From contig NZ_CP010054.1 of the NCBI RefSeq assembly GCF_000801315.1, positions 2,356,001 through 2,420,000 on the forward strand: a DNA stretch of 64,000 bases, read 5' to 3'. The stretch comes from Hymenobacter sp. DG25B. Its GTDB lineage: Bacteria > Bacteroidota > Bacteroidia > Cytophagales > Hymenobacteraceae. A program made the position numbers and the translations under genes. The notes under the pieces are model-generated. The model did no database searches. It saw nothing but the letters and a program-made list of their open reading frames with translations, and had not been told where the DNA came from. The number at the start of each line of letters is the position of its first letter. Position 1 is the first letter of the stretch. Positions 9,011 to 17,423 of the stretch are shown in pieces.

Positions 9011-9892
9011 ATGGAATACCGCGAGGAACATAAGCGCGAGGCGCTCATTGGCACGGTGGTGTTTCATGCCCTGCTAGCGGCGTTTTTCATCTTTACCATC
9101 TTTAAAGGGCCCGACCCACCGCTTACTGAAATTGGCGGGGGCGGAGTAGAGCTGAACTACGGCATTGATGAAGCCGGCTCCGGCGACATCCAGAGCATGG
9201 CCCCGGCCAATGAGTCGAAAAACCGCGAGGATAGCCGGCCGCCGGCTGCCCGCCCGGACCCCACGCCCCAGCCGGCCCGTACGGCCGCTGAGCCCGAACC
9301 GCAGCCCGCAGCCCAGGAAAAGATTGTAACCAGCGAAGCCGAGGAAAGCCCCGTAAAGATTCCACCGGTAGAAACGGCCGCGCCCCCGCGCCCGGAGCCC
9401 GTGCGCGAAACGCCCAAGCCCGCTGAAAAGCCCCGCACCCTGTACACCCCCAAAGGCAGCACCGCCGGTGGCGGCAACGGCCAGAATGGCACCAGCAATA
9501 CGCCCACCGGCAATAACAACGGCGACAAACCTGGCTCAGTAGGTGACCAGGGGGACCCAAATGGCTCCCTGGACGCCAAAGCGCTTTACGGTAAGCCTGG
9601 AAGTGGCGGAGGTAGTGGAGGCGGTATGGGCAACCTCAATATGCCAGGTTGGGCCTTTGACAACCAACCCCGCGAACAGGACCCCTCCAATGAAAGTGGA
9701 AAGGTGGTCCTCAAGATCAAGATTAATGAAGACGGCGAGGTAGAATCTGTAACGGTTCAATCTAGCAGTTTGTCGCCAACTGTAACCAACTTCTACAAGG
9801 ACCTAATCTACCGTAAAGCCACGTTCAGGCGTGTGGGCAGTGGCAGTGGCGGTGGCACTGGATTTATTACCTACATCATCGGCGCGAAATAG
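9011..9892 (+). CDS. tonB: TonB-like energy transducer
   Basis: A 293-residue protein with an N-terminal membrane anchor at about 10-31 (EALIGTVVFHALLAAFFIF). A long Pro/Glu/Lys-rich spacer runs from about 55 to 150, followed by a Gly/Asn-rich stretch. The C-terminal domain has the TonB pattern (GKVVLKIKINEDGEVESVTV ... NFYKDLIYRKATF). The anchor binds ExbBD, the spacer crosses the periplasm and the C-terminus contacts outer-membrane receptors. It is the last gene of the cluster and is followed by a strong terminator at 9920. The spacing of 156 bases after exbD leaves room for an internal promoter. Confidence 0.9.
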   Translation: MEYREEHKREALIGTVVFHALLAAFFIFTIFKGPDPPLTEIGGGGVELNYGIDEAGSGDIQSMAPANESKNREDSRPPAARPDPTPQPARTAAEPEPQPAAQEKIVTSEAEESPVKIPPVETAAPPRPEPVRETPKPAEKPRTLYTPKGSTAGGGNGQNGTSNTPTGNNNGDKPGSVGDQGDPNGSLDAKALYGKPGSGGGSGGGMGNLNMPGWAFDNQPREQDPSNESGKVVLKIKINEDGEVESVTVQSSSLSPTVTNFYKDLIYRKATFRRVGSGSGGGTGFITYIIGAK

Positions 9893-9919
9893 TCGCCCTA
9901 CATTCACAGAAATAAACAG

Positions 9920-9956
9920 GCCGCCGGCAGGATATTCCTGCCGGCGGCTTTCTTTT
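9920..9956 (+). terminator. Rho-independent terminator after tonB
   Basis: A perfect 13-bp stem, GCCGCCGGCAGGA (9920-9932) with TCCTGCCGGCGGC (9936-9948), with a TAT loop and the T-rich tail TTTCTTTT. It closes the TPR-to-TonB cluster. Confidence 0.88.
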
Positions 9957-9968
9957 GCAGAATAATTA

Positions 9969-10012
9969 GCCGCTCACCCCGGCAGTAGGGTTCTACTGCC
10001 GGGGTGAGCGGC
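9969..10012. repeat. Perfect 20-bp inverted repeat in the folC leader
   Basis: GCCGCTCACCCCGGCAGTAG at 9969-9988 is exactly mirrored at 9993-10012 around a GGTT loop. There is no T-run afterwards and the folC ATG follows 13 bases later, so it is unlikely to be a simple terminator. In RNA it would form a very stable hairpin just before the start codon. Confidence 0.85.
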
Positions 10013-10025
10013 AAGCACGACGCAT

Positions 10026-11330
10026 ATGGATTATCAGGAAACGCTGGCCTATTTATACGCCCAGCTGCCCATGTTTCAGCGGGTAGGCGCCGCGGCCATC
10101 ACCAAAAGTCTGGCTAATACCGAGGCGCTGGCTGCCGCCCTGGGTAACCCGGAACGGAAATTTCGCGCGGTGCACGTGGCCGGCACTAATGGCAAAGGCA
10201 GCTCCTCCAACTGGCTGGCCGCCGTGCTACAGGCCGCCGGTTACAAAGTAGGCCTGTACACTTCCCCGCATTTGCGGGAGTTTACGGAGCGTATCAAGAT
10301 CAATGGCCAGGACCTCGCACCCGAATATCTGGTGGAATGGGTAGCGCGCTGGCAGCCGTTATTTGAGCAGATTAAGCCATCCTTTTTTGAAATGACGGTA
10401 ACCCTGGCCTATGAGTATTTTGCCGATGAGCAGGTAGATATAGCCATTATTGAGGTAGGCCTGGGCGGCCGGCTTGATTCTACCAATATCATTACGCCGC
10501 TGGTGTCACTCATCACTAACATCAGCTTCGACCACCAGGCCCTGCTGGGGAACACGCTGCCGGAAATTGCGGCGGAAAAGGCCGGTATCATCAAGCCCGG
10601 CGTGCCGGTCATCATTAGCCAGACCCAGCCGGAAGTGCGGGCCGTGTTTGAGCAGTACGCCGCGTCGGTGCAGGCACCCATTGTTTTCGCGGATGAGGTT
10701 TACCAGGTAGAGACACCAGGCGAAACCCCGGCCGATGCGGAAGAACAAATGGTGCGGGTTCAGAAGCAAGGGGAGCCTGCCCGGGAGCTAACCGTGGGCC
10801 TGGTCGGCGACTATCAGCGCTACAATCTGCCCGGCGTGCTGGCCACCCTGGATCAGTTACGGGAGCAAGGCTTTCTGATTACGGAAGCGGCACTGCAGGC
10901 AGGGCTGCGCGACGTACGGCGCCTGACGGGATTCCGGGGCCGCTGGCAGATTCTGGGCCGCCGCCCGCTCGTGGTTTGTGATACGGGTCACAATGAAGCC
11001 GGTATTCGCTCCATAGTGGCGCAGCTGCGCCGTTTGCATTACCACCGGCTGCATATAGTGCTGGGCACGGTAGCGGATAAAGATGTAGCCGCCATGCTGG
11101 CTTTGCTGCCCCGGGAGGCTACGTATTATTTTTGCCAGGCGGCCATTCCGCGGGCTCTGCCGGCCGCCGAGTTGTCTACGCTGGCTGCGGGAGTGGGGCT
11201 TTCGGGCGGCATATTTGGGTCGGTAATGCAGGCGGTGCAGGCCGCCCGCGCCGCCGCCGCGCCCAATGATGTGGTCTTTATTGGGGGCAGTACCTTTGTG
11301 GTAGCGGAGATAGAAGACCTGTTTAATTGA
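10026..11330 (+). CDS. folC: Bifunctional folylpolyglutamate/dihydrofolate synthase
   Basis: A 434-residue ATP-dependent ligase that adds glutamate to folates (and to dihydropteroate). Visible motifs: the nucleotide loop HVAGTNGKGSSS near residue 56, TSPHLREFTERIKING, VGLGGRLDSTN, the magnesium-site segment DHQALLGNTLPEIAAEKAG, and the C-terminal ligase motif VVCDTGHNEAG. Length is typical (about 420-440). FolC following tonB/exbBD is a common Bacteroidota arrangement. A terminator and a perfect hairpin separate it from tonB, so it probably has its own transcription start. Confidence 0.95.
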   Translation: MDYQETLAYLYAQLPMFQRVGAAAITKSLANTEALAAALGNPERKFRAVHVAGTNGKGSSSNWLAAVLQAAGYKVGLYTSPHLREFTERIKINGQDLAPEYLVEWVARWQPLFEQIKPSFFEMTVTLAYEYFADEQVDIAIIEVGLGGRLDSTNIITPLVSLITNISFDHQALLGNTLPEIAAEKAGIIKPGVPVIISQTQPEVRAVFEQYAASVQAPIVFADEVYQVETPGETPADAEEQMVRVQKQGEPARELTVGLVGDYQRYNLPGVLATLDQLREQGFLITEAALQAGLRDVRRLTGFRGRWQILGRRPLVVCDTGHNEAGIRSIVAQLRRLHYHRLHIVLGTVADKDVAAMLALLPREATYYFCQAAIPRALPAAELSTLAAGVGLSGGIFGSVMQAVQAARAAAAPNDVVFIGGSTFVVAEIEDLFN

Positions 11331-11391
11331 GCAGCAGCCACCTTCGCTTCCAACTTTAACCGCGCCCTGGGCGCCACTCTTTTTCGTTTTC

Positions 11392-12054
11392 GTGAGTAGA
11401 ATCAAACTAGTACGCTTTGCTGAAAATGCCACCCGCGCCGAGATTGTAGAGCCGGGCAAGGAAACCTACCTGCAGCTGGCCGGCAAGTGGAACGAAGCCT
11501 TTTTCCCTGCCCGCCAACCCATTACCCTGGAAATGGGCTGCGGCAAGGGCGAGTACACCGTAGGGCTGGCCCAGCGCTATCCGGAGCGCAATTTTCTGGG
11601 CCTCGATATCAAAGGAGAAAGAATCTGGCGCGGCAGCACCCGGGCCCGCGCCATGGGCCTGACCAATGTGGGCTTCCTGCGCACCCAGGCCCAAACCCTG
11701 ACGGAGCATTTCGCGCCCGGCGAGCTGAGCGAAATCTGGATTACGTTCCCGGACCCGCGCCCCCGCGACCGGGACATCAAGCGCCGGCTCACCGCCCCGC
11801 GCTATCTGGATCTGTATCAGCAGGTGCTGCGCCCCGGGGGGCTGGTGCACCTGAAAACCGACAGCGAGGCCTTGTATGATTTTTCACTGGAAACGGTGCA
11901 AGCCCGCCCCGGGGCTACCATTCTGGCCCAAACCAAGGACCTTTACGCCACGCCTGAGCTGCTACCACACGCCGAGGACATTCAGACGCACTACGAAGGC
12001 CGGTACCGCGCCAGCGGTATTCCCATCAAATACCTGCAGTTCCGCCTTAGCTAA
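11392..12054 (+). CDS. trmB: tRNA (guanine-46-N7)-methyltransferase
   Basis: A 220-residue class I SAM methyltransferase with the TrmB signatures: the SAM-binding loop LEMGCGKGEYTVGLA, the acidic strand FLGLDIKGERIWRG, the family motif WITFPDPRPRDRDIKRRL and the late TRYRASGIPIKYL-like end (here EGRYRASGIPIKYLQFRL). It forms m7G46 in the variable loop of tRNAs. The start is a GTG at 11392; no ATG lies nearby that keeps the conserved N-terminal strand. It follows folC by 61 bases and precedes the next gene by 12. Confidence 0.95.
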   Translation: MSRIKLVRFAENATRAEIVEPGKETYLQLAGKWNEAFFPARQPITLEMGCGKGEYTVGLAQRYPERNFLGLDIKGERIWRGSTRARAMGLTNVGFLRTQAQTLTEHFAPGELSEIWITFPDPRPRDRDIKRRLTAPRYLDLYQQVLRPGGLVHLKTDSEALYDFSLETVQARPGATILAQTKDLYATPELLPHAEDIQTHYEGRYRASGIPIKYLQFRLS

Positions 12055-12066
12055 CTTCTGCTGCTG

Positions 12067-12897
12067 ATGGCTCCCCTCCACACCGTGCACTTGCTGCCAC
12101 TGCTCGACGAAAAGCTACTGGCATTACTGCGCAGTCTGCACCCCGAGGATTGGGAGCGGCCCACGCTGGCCCCCGGCTGGCGGGTGCGCGACGTGGCCCT
12201 GCACCTGCTGGATGGCAACCTGCGCACCCTGTCCATGCTGCGCGACGGTTACTTTGGGCAGGCCCCCGCCAGTGGGAGCTACGCCGATGTAGTTTCTTTT
12301 CTAAACAAGCTAAACGCCGACTGGGTGGCCGCCGGCCAGCGCCTGAGTCCGGCAGTTATTACGTGGCTGCTGGCCCTTTCCGGCCCCGAATACCAGCAGT
12401 ATTTGGCCTCACTTGATCCTGAGGCGCCGGCCGTATTTTCCGTGGCCTGGGCCGGGGAGGAGCAGTCGGCTAACTGGTTTCACATAGCGCGTGAGTACAC
12501 CGAGAAGTGGCATCATCAGCAGCAAATAAGGCAGGCAGTGGGGCAGGAGGCCGCCTTGTTCACCGCCGAGCTGTACTATCCCTTTCTGGATACCTGTCTG
12601 CGGGCGCTACCGCATCAATACCGAAATACGGAAGCTGTAGCGGGTACTACCCTATTAATTTCGATTACGGGAGAAGGCGGCGGCCACTGGCTGCTGCGCC
12701 GCCTTCCTGCTGGGTGGCAGCTGGAAGCGCCGGTCACTACGCAAATGCCCACCACGCATATTACGCTGGCCGGAGCCGTAGCCTGGCGGCTTTTTACTAA
12801 AAGCCTGCCGCGCCCGCAGGCCGAGCAGCACGTACACACCTCCGGCGAGGCGCGCCTGGCAGAGCCGCTGTTCAGTATGTTAACGGTAATGGCCTAA
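12067..12897 (+). CDS. Maleylpyruvate-isomerase N-terminal / DinB-like family protein
   Basis: A 276-residue protein with the N-terminal four-helix pattern of the maleylpyruvate-isomerase/DinB superfamily: DWERPTLAPGWRVRDVALHL, which carries the W..PT..pGW..rDv..HL signature with a potential metal-binding His, then EYTEKWHHQQQIR in a later helix. Many such proteins are thiol-dependent enzymes or uncharacterised metal proteins; the substrate cannot be told from sequence. The C-terminal 90 residues form a beta-rich domain. It starts 12 bases after trmB and converges on the TrpF-like gene with 10 bases between the stops. Confidence 0.75.
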   Translation: MAPLHTVHLLPLLDEKLLALLRSLHPEDWERPTLAPGWRVRDVALHLLDGNLRTLSMLRDGYFGQAPASGSYADVVSFLNKLNADWVAAGQRLSPAVITWLLALSGPEYQQYLASLDPEAPAVFSVAWAGEEQSANWFHIAREYTEKWHHQQQIRQAVGQEAALFTAELYYPFLDTCLRALPHQYRNTEAVAGTTLLISITGEGGGHWLLRRLPAGWQLEAPVTTQMPTTHITLAGAVAWRLFTKSLPRPQAEQHVHTSGEARLAEPLFSMLTVMA

Positions 12898-12907
12898 GGC
12901 AGCAAGT

Positions 12908-13528
12908 TTAGTCTTCCAGCTCCTCAAACACAGCTTCCATTTCGGAGAAGTCGCGCAGGCCGGGCTTTATTTCGTCGCCGCCTTCCAGCACAATGCCGGC
13001 GGGCTGCACCGTGTTCAGGAGGTCGCGCAGCTTGCCGGTGGCAAAGCCCGCGGCCAGCCAGATAGAATAGGTGCGAGCCTGCTCCGTGAGATGGGCCAGT
13101 TGCACGCCGGTGAGCGGCTGGGGCGGAATGGTGGGCAGCACAAACCCCGCTACGTGCCCTTTCAGCTGCTTAAAGCGCATATCTACGTCTTCGGGCAGCA
13201 TATCCGGTATCCAGTTCATCAGCTGCAGCACAGGCAGCTCCAGGCCGGCCAGCTCCTCTTTGGGGCGTATGCGGGTGAGCAAAACATAGCTCAGGCCACA
13301 GTCCCGGGCTATAGCATTGATTTCAGCTGCGGGCAGGGTGCTGAACTCGCCTACCAGCTTAATGCCGGCTACCCAGCCGCCCAGCTCTTTCACCGCCTCG
13401 GGGGCCAGGTGGTTCGGCAGGGCCGGGTCAAGATTAAAGGTAAGGTAATCGGCGCCCATCCCGGCGCAGTAGCGCGCATCAGACAGGTTATTGATACCGC
13501 GCACCAGCACGGACGTAATCAAAGACAT
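12908..13528 (-). CDS. TrpF-like (phosphoribosylanthranilate isomerase fold) protein without the usual active-site residues
   Basis: The 206-residue protein follows the TrpF layout: a first strand VLVRGINNLSDARYCAGMGA, then GADYLTFNLDP, and a late EGGDEIKPGLRDF loop. In true TrpF the first strand is KICG(I/L) with the catalytic Cys; here it reads VLVRGI and the Cys is missing. The late GGSG..fdW phosphate-binding loop is also replaced. It therefore looks like a TIM barrel that has lost isomerase activity or changed substrate. No other trp gene is nearby; its neighbours are trmB and mnmA. It is transcribed on the minus strand and convergent with the upstream neighbour. Confidence 0.65.
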   Translation of the reverse strand: MSLITSVLVRGINNLSDARYCAGMGADYLTFNLDPALPNHLAPEAVKELGGWVAGIKLVGEFSTLPAAEINAIARDCGLSYVLLTRIRPKEELAGLELPVLQLMNWIPDMLPEDVDMRFKQLKGHVAGFVLPTIPPQPLTGVQLAHLTEQARTYSIWLAAGFATGKLRDLLNTVQPAGIVLEGGDEIKPGLRDFSEMEAVFEELED

Positions 13529-13711
13529 AAGGAAGTGGCTAGCAGAGCAGAGAGGTACCGGCGAAGGCCGGAAGGCAGGTTTGCCGCTGCAATATCCGAA
13601 ACCTGGTGAAATTGGTTAGGGTGATAGTCCAACAAATTCTGCCGGCTCCCATTTAAGCTCCACTATACCCGCTGCTTTGGCTGAAGCTGAGGTGCGTAGA
13701 GGGGAACTCCG

Positions 13712-13719
13712 TACCTTTG
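13712..13719 (+). promoter_or_regulatory. -7 element TACCTTTG upstream of mnmA
   Basis: An exact match to the Bacteroidota TAnnTTTG consensus. Transcription would start near 13726, upstream of ATG 13768. This argues against the longer in-frame start (TTG 13717), which lies inside the element. No -33 TTTG is found at the standard spacing. Confidence 0.5.
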
Positions 13720-13767
13720 TTTATTCGGCCGGAACCTTTCACGCTTCGGGCGCAATTTGATTCACGT

Positions 13768-14916
13768 ATGAACACAACGAAAGGACGGGTGCTGGTAGCC
13801 ATGAGCGGCGGCATCGACAGCTCCGTGGCAGCCGTACTGCTGCACGAGCAAGGCTATGAAGTGGTTGGTATGACCATGAAAACCTGGGATTACGCCTCGG
13901 CGGGCGGCAGCAAGAAAGAAACCGGCTGCTGCTCCCTGGACAGCATCAACGACGCCCGGCAGATTGCCGTGGACCTGGGCTTCCCACATTACATCATTGA
14001 TATCCGCGAAGAGTTCGGCGACTTCGTCATCAGTAATTTTACCGATGAATACCTGGCGGGCCGCACGCCCAACCCCTGCGTGCTCTGCAACACCCACATT
14101 AAGTGGGATGCCCTGCTGCGCCGCGCCGACCAACTGGGCTGCGAGTTTATTGCCACCGGCCACTACGCCAACGTGCGCCAGGAAAACGGCCGCTATGTGG
14201 TCAGCAAAGGCATCGACGAAAACAAAGACCAGAGTTATGCCATTTGGGGCGTCAGCCAGGAGAGCCTGGCGCGCACCATGTTCCCGCTGGGCAGTCTGCG
14301 CAAAACCGAAATCTATGACATGGCCCGGGCGCGGGGCTTCACCGAGCTGGTTAATAAGCCCGAGAGCTACGAAATCTGCTTTATTCCCGACAACGACTAC
14401 CGCGGATTCCTGCGCCGCCGCGTGCCGGGCCTGGAGGAGCGCGTGGCCGGGGGCGAGTTTGTGATGCGCGATGGCACGGTGGTAGGCAAGCACGAGGGTT
14501 ACCCGTTCTATACCATTGGCCAGCGCAAAGGCCTGGGCGTGGCCCTGGGCTTCCCGGTGTACGTAACCGAAATTCGCCCCGAGACCAACCAGGTAGTATT
14601 AGGCAACTTTGATGAGTTGGCCAGCACCGCCACGGTAGTAGGCAAGCTCAACATGGGGAAGTACGCCTCCCTGGAAGGCATGGGCCTGGTGCCCAGCCGC
14701 ACCAAAATCCGCTATAATCATGATGGCTCCCCGGCATTTTTAGAACAGATTGGTGATAAAATTCGAGTATATTTCGAAGAACCCGTTCATGCCGTAACAC
14801 CCGGGCAGGCTGCCGTTTTTTATGATGGCAATGATGTGCTGGGCGGCGGCTGGATAGAACGGCACGTTATGGATGTGGCGCCCGTAGCCACAGAAGATAT
14901 TATTGCTACCTCATGA
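13768..14916 (+). CDS. mnmA: tRNA-specific 2-thiouridylase
   Basis: A 382-residue enzyme that thiolates U34 of tRNA-Lys, -Glu and -Gln. Motifs: the PP-loop VAMSGGIDSSVAAVLL (residues 10-25), the catalytic Cys104 in GRTPNPCVLCN, and the second Cys in ESYEICFIPDNDYRGF. The C-terminal beta-barrel domain is present (GQRKGLGVALGFPVYVTEI). The start is set at ATG 13768: the conserved sequence begins there and a -7 element overlaps the longer alternative. The stop overlaps the next gene by 4 bases (ATGA). Confidence 0.95.
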   Translation: MNTTKGRVLVAMSGGIDSSVAAVLLHEQGYEVVGMTMKTWDYASAGGSKKETGCCSLDSINDARQIAVDLGFPHYIIDIREEFGDFVISNFTDEYLAGRTPNPCVLCNTHIKWDALLRRADQLGCEFIATGHYANVRQENGRYVVSKGIDENKDQSYAIWGVSQESLARTMFPLGSLRKTEIYDMARARGFTELVNKPESYEICFIPDNDYRGFLRRRVPGLEERVAGGEFVMRDGTVVGKHEGYPFYTIGQRKGLGVALGFPVYVTEIRPETNQVVLGNFDELASTATVVGKLNMGKYASLEGMGLVPSRTKIRYNHDGSPAFLEQIGDKIRVYFEEPVHAVTPGQAAVFYDGNDVLGGGWIERHVMDVAPVATEDIIATS

Positions 14917-15629
14917 CTCAATTCGTAAGATTGCAGCGGCACGCCCGCTGGGCAGTGCTGTTGGTTGGAGTAGTTGCTGGTTGCAAAAGTGAAACGGAGG
15001 CTCCGGCGCCACTGGGTAAGGAATACTACCCGGTGGCCACCGGTACCTACCGCACTTTTGCCGCCGAAGACGTTATCTGGGATGATAACGTAGCTACCAC
15101 TACCCGGTACCAGCTGCGCGAACGAGTGGAGGAAACTTTTACGGATGCCGCCGGCCTGCTGAGCTACCGCATCATCCGCTCCCGCCGGGAAAAAGCCGCC
15201 GAGGAATGGGCCGATGACAGCGTATTTGTGCTCACACCCACCAGCCAGAGCCTGCAGCTGCTACGCGGCAACCGCCGCACGGTGGAGCTGGTTTTCCCGG
15301 TGCGCGAAGGCAAGCGCTGGAACCCCTACGCCTATGCCGCCCTGGATACCGTGGGCCGCCAATACCAGAATGTGGGCAAGTCCTTCCAGGCCGGAGAAAA
15401 GGAGTACACCGAAACCATTACTACCCTGGACGACGTGGAGAATAACCTCTACTACCTCACCCAGCGCAAGCAGGTTTATGCCCGCAACGAAGGCCCCGTA
15501 TTCCGGGAAACCAAGCGGTTTATTTACTGCGACGGCAGCACCACAGGGCAGGGGTGCCAGGTAGGCACCGGTTATATTCTGGCCGGGCGCGAGCACCGCG
15601 AAACGCTGCTGGAATCGGGTAAGTTATAG
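14913..15629 (+). CDS. Predicted lipoprotein of unknown function
   Basis: A 238-residue protein with a lipoprotein signal: a short basic N-terminus, a hydrophobic stretch and the lipobox VVAGC (Cys near residue 24). It carries no Ser-Asp retention signal and is probably anchored to a periplasm-facing membrane leaflet. The mature part is beta-rich (KEYYPVATGTYRTFAAED, YRIIRSRREK, GKRWNPYAYAALDT). Two late Cys residues (FIYCDGSTTGQGCQ) may form a disulfide. It overlaps mnmA by 4 bases, so translation is coupled, though no functional link is evident. Confidence 0.75.
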   Translation: MTQFVRLQRHARWAVLLVGVVAGCKSETEAPAPLGKEYYPVATGTYRTFAAEDVIWDDNVATTTRYQLRERVEETFTDAAGLLSYRIIRSRREKAAEEWADDSVFVLTPTSQSLQLLRGNRRTVELVFPVREGKRWNPYAYAALDTVGRQYQNVGKSFQAGEKEYTETITTLDDVENNLYYLTQRKQVYARNEGPVFRETKRFIYCDGSTTGQGCQVGTGYILAGREHRETLLESGKL

Positions 15630-15698
15630 GGGCTGACCTGCATCCTTTTTTCGGGGTTAGTGTTGGTAAGGTAGCTGTTGATCTTTTTAAGCCGATAT

Positions 15699-17357
15699 AT
15701 GCGCGCGTGGCTTCTGCTGCTTCTTTCCTTTGGTAGTTACGTAGTGGCCCTGGGCAACCCGCCGGCAGTGGCTGGCGGTACCGTGCGCAAGCACCTGGTG
15801 TATTTTCGGGACAAAGCTGGTACGCCTTTTAGCACCGCCCGCCCGGAAGCTTTTCTCTCAGCGCGGGCCCTACAGCGGCGCAGCAAACAGAAAATTGCCA
15901 TTGCCCCGCGCGACCTGCCCGTAGCCCCGGCCTACATAGCCCAGGTGCGGGCCGTGCCGGGTGTGCAGCTCTGGTATACCTCGCGGTGGTTTAACGCCGC
16001 CATGATCAGCTGCGACTCTGCCACCCTGGCGCAGGTGCAGGCTTTGCCGTTCATTAATAAGGCCGAAACCCTCAACCGCCAGCCGCAGCCCGTTGCCCGG
16101 CCCGCCCTCACGCCCGCTCTTCCCCACAAGCAAGCCACCCAAAGCCGCCGCGCCGACTACGGCCTGGCCTATGCGCAGGCCGCCCAGCTGGATGCCGTGA
16201 CCATGCACGATGCCGGGTATAAGGGCGAGGGGATGCAGATAGCCGTATTCGATGCCGGCTTTCCCAGCGTAGATCAGCTGGAGGCATTTAAGCCGCTTTT
16301 CAGTGAAAAGCGCCTGGGCAGCACTTTTAACTTTGTTGATAAAACCAAGGCAGTTTTTGAGCGCGACATTCACGGCACCAGTGTGCTTTCCACCCTGGCC
16401 GCCAATGCGCCCGGTTATTTTGTAGGCACCGCTCCCAAGGCTACGTATCATCTTTACATCACCGAAGATGCCGGCTCCGAGCACCCGGTAGAGGAAATGA
16501 ACTGGCTGATTGCCGCGGAGTATGCCGATTCGGTAGGGGTAGACATTATCAGCTCCTCGCTGGGTTATACCACCTTCGATGAGCCTTCCGTAGACCACAC
16601 TTATCCTGATTTGAACGGCCGCACGGCCATTGGTACCCGCGCCGCCACGCTGGCCGCCCGCGTAGGCATGGTGGTGCTGAACAGCGCCGGCAACGACGGC
16701 GACAAACCCTGGCGCTACATTGATGTGCCGGCCGATGCCGATTCTGTTATTGCCGTGGGCGCCGTGGATTCCCTGGGCGTGCGGGCAGGCTTCAGCTCCG
16801 TGGGTCCTACGTCGGATGGGCGTATCAAACCTGATTTAATGGCCATGGGCTACCTGACGGCGGTTATCCGGCCCAGTGGCGTGGCCGTGCGCGGCAATGG
16901 TACTTCTTATGCCTGCCCGGTGCTGGCGGGTATGGTAGCCGGTTTGTGGCAGTCGAGCCCGGCTTTGAGTGCGCAGCAGGTAATTGAAACGCTGAAGCGC
17001 TCCGGCTCTCAGGCCGCCACTCCGGACAATGAGCGGGGTTATGGTGTTCCCAGCTTTGTGCGGGCCTATCAGCTGGCTAACCCGGGTAAAAGCCTGCCGA
17101 CCAAACCTACTGGGCTGATGGTGTATCCCAACCCTACGGCCAGCAACGAGCTGTTTCTCACCATACCCGAGGAGCTCCTGCAGAAAACCCTGCGCGTGCG
17201 CGTGTATGATTCCCGCGGGGCTCTGGTACTGGACCGCAGCATGCCCGAGGCCGGCGCCGAAATGCGGGTGCGTACCGGCGTGCTGGCCCGTGGCACCTAT
17301 ACCTGCACCGTCACGGCCGATGCCGTAAAGCGCACCGTGCGGTTTGTCCGGCTGTAA
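15699..17357 (+). CDS. Secreted subtilisin-like (S8) serine protease with T9SS sorting domain
   Basis: Start at ATG 15699, where the signal peptide begins (MRAWLLLLLSFGSYVVALGN); the frame opens earlier at a TTG. A propeptide-like region (about 25-130) is followed by a subtilase domain with the three catalytic segments: Asp in IAVFDAGFPS, His in DIHGTSVLSTLAAN and Ser in GNGTSYACPVLAG. The last 80 residues form a type A T9SS sorting domain, starting MVYPNPTASNELFL and containing VYDSRGALVLDR, with a final VKRTVRFVRL. The T9SS exports such proteins across the outer membrane and anchors or releases them. It appears intact; the substrate is unknown. Confidence 0.92.
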   Translation: MRAWLLLLLSFGSYVVALGNPPAVAGGTVRKHLVYFRDKAGTPFSTARPEAFLSARALQRRSKQKIAIAPRDLPVAPAYIAQVRAVPGVQLWYTSRWFNAAMISCDSATLAQVQALPFINKAETLNRQPQPVARPALTPALPHKQATQSRRADYGLAYAQAAQLDAVTMHDAGYKGEGMQIAVFDAGFPSVDQLEAFKPLFSEKRLGSTFNFVDKTKAVFERDIHGTSVLSTLAANAPGYFVGTAPKATYHLYITEDAGSEHPVEEMNWLIAAEYADSVGVDIISSSLGYTTFDEPSVDHTYPDLNGRTAIGTRAATLAARVGMVVLNSAGNDGDKPWRYIDVPADADSVIAVGAVDSLGVRAGFSSVGPTSDGRIKPDLMAMGYLTAVIRPSGVAVRGNGTSYACPVLAGMVAGLWQSSPALSAQQVIETLKRSGSQAATPDNERGYGVPSFVRAYQLANPGKSLPTKPTGLMVYPNPTASNELFLTIPEELLQKTLRVRVYDSRGALVLDRSMPEAGAEMRVRTGVLARGTYTCTVTADAVKRTVRFVRL

Positions 17358-17411
17358 CTCTTTTTTCGTGGGAAGGCGCCGGAGCTACTGTTCAGAATTC
17401 CAGGCAACTCC

Positions 17412-17419
17412 TACCTTCG
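17412..17419 (+). promoter_or_regulatory. Possible -7 element (TACCTTCG) immediately before rpe
   Basis: TACCTTCG differs from TAnnTTTG by one base and ends 4 bases before the rpe ATG. If used, the transcript would start at or very near the start codon, that is, nearly leaderless. Confidence 0.35.
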
Positions 17420-17423
17420 TGGC

